Positions 7,151 through 7,642 of a DNA stretch of 7,642 nt are shown here, piece after piece. A program made the position numbers and the translations under genes. Numbering within the stretch: position 1 is the first letter of the stretch; each line of letters starts with the position of its first letter. The stretch comes from Bacteroidia bacterium (GTDB lineage Bacteria > Bacteroidota > Bacteroidia > UKL13-3). The stretch covers positions 1-7,642 of the forward strand of contig JACFNJ010000130.1 of assembly GCA_019454865.1 (NCBI GenBank). The letters are read 5' to 3'. A model generated the notes under the pieces. It had not been told where the DNA came from. It made no database searches and was given only the letters and a program-made list of their open reading frames with translations.

Positions 7151-7642
7151 TAATTACGATTCGTTTACGCACATACTTGCCGATTATATTCGACAATGTG
7201 GAGCTACATGCACAGTAGTTAGGAATGACGAAGAAAAAATTTTAAACACAAATTATATTTCAGATTTTAATTGTATTGTGCTTTCACCTGGCCCTGAAAC
7301 ACCGAGCAAAGCCGGATTTATGATGCAGGTTTTAAATAAATTTTACAACCAAATTCCAATTTTAGGAGTTTGCCTCGGACATCAAGCAATTGGCGAATTT
7401 TTTGGTGCCAAATTAATTAAAGCCCAAAAACCAATGCACGGTAAAGTTGATACGGTATATATCAAAAAAAATCATCCAATTTTTGAAAATATTGAAAAAC
7501 CGTTTGCTATTACCAGATACCATTCATTAATTCTTACCGAATTAAAACCACCGCTAAGTGCCTTAGCATTAAGCAGCAACAACGAAATAATGAATATAGC
7601 ACATTCACATCTACCCAATGTAGGAATACAATATCAACCAGA
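7131..7642 (+). CDS. Glutamine amidotransferase of the TrpG/PabA family (anthranilate or aminodeoxychorismate synthase component II), 3' end missing
   Basis: The family releases ammonia from glutamine and passes it to the chorismate-using partner (TrpE or PabB), making anthranilate for tryptophan or aminodeoxychorismate for folate. The 170 visible codons begin MKILLIDNYDSFT (1-13), the standard N terminus. They include SPGPETPSKAG (52-62), the nucleophile elbow GVCLGHQAIGEFFGA (79-93) with catalytic C81, KPMHGK (100-105) and RYHSL (129-133). The last visible motif is VGIQYQP (164-170). Family members have GVQFHPE here, so the triad histidine is replaced by Q169. The TrpG/PabA choice cannot be made because the partner gene is not in the window. 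The start ATG lies 20 bases before the stop of the GT9 gene, in another frame, so it probably is translated together with the glycan operon. About 20 residues are likely missing beyond the edge. No other in-frame evidence of decay is seen. Confidence 0.93.
   Translation, partial: MKILLIDNYDSFTHILADYIRQCGATCTVVRNDEEKILNTNYISDFNCIVLSPGPETPSKAGFMMQVLNKFYNQIPILGVCLGHQAIGEFFGAKLIKAQKPMHGKVDTVYIKKNHPIFENIEKPFAITRYHSLILTELKPPLSALALSSNNEIMNIAHSHLPNVGIQYQP

Noticed and set aside
1..7642. Search by eye for CRISPR arrays, insertion-sequence ends, tRNA genes and phage or plasmid genes
   Set aside because: I saw no regularly spaced repeats, transposase, tRNA-like cloverleaf or phage gene. The window is almost fully explained by ordinary coding sequence.

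Overview
The window is about one-third G+C by eye and densely coded. No Shine-Dalgarno sequence stands out before most starts. The histidyl-tRNA synthetase and the glutamine amidotransferase look like the Bacteroidota versions of their families, and possible promoters resemble the Bacteroidota TTG / TAnnTTTG type. I infer a member of the Bacteroidota (Flavobacteriia or Chitinophagia-like) and cannot be more precise.

Left part, minus strand (1-2970). Reading leftward, a GT-A-like glycosyltransferase (2041-2970) is followed by hisS (560-1969) and then, 11 bases on, by the first 182 codons of an aldehyde dehydrogenase cut by the window edge (1-548). The 71-base gap before hisS holds a plausible promoter. 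hisS and the dehydrogenase look co-transcribed housekeeping or metabolic genes. The glycosyltransferase belongs functionally with the genes on the other side of the divergent gap.

Right part, plus strand (3026-7642). A tightly packed operon starts from the 55-base divergent gap: a Wzx-type flippase with a non-ATG start, an FkbM-family methyltransferase, a second SAM methyltransferase with an N-terminal four-cysteine cluster, a family 9 (heptosyltransferase-like) glycosyltransferase, and an incomplete glutamine amidotransferase of the TrpG/PabA family. Adjacent genes overlap by 8, 17 and 20 bases or are 10 bases apart, so translational coupling is likely.

Together, the divergent glycosyltransferase, flippase, two methyltransferases and GT9 look like part of a surface-glycan (O-antigen, capsule or exopolysaccharide) locus. 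Sugars would be added and methylated on a lipid-linked intermediate at the cytoplasmic face, which the flippase would turn over to the periplasmic face. No polymerase, ligase or initiating transferase lies in the window, so this is either a fragment or a small accessory locus. The most unusual single observation is in the amidotransferase: the histidine expected in the catalytic triad (usual HPE motif) is a glutamine, while the nucleophilic cysteine is intact. I see no RNA gene, CRISPR array, insertion sequence or large repeat, and no gene-free stretch over 300 bases.
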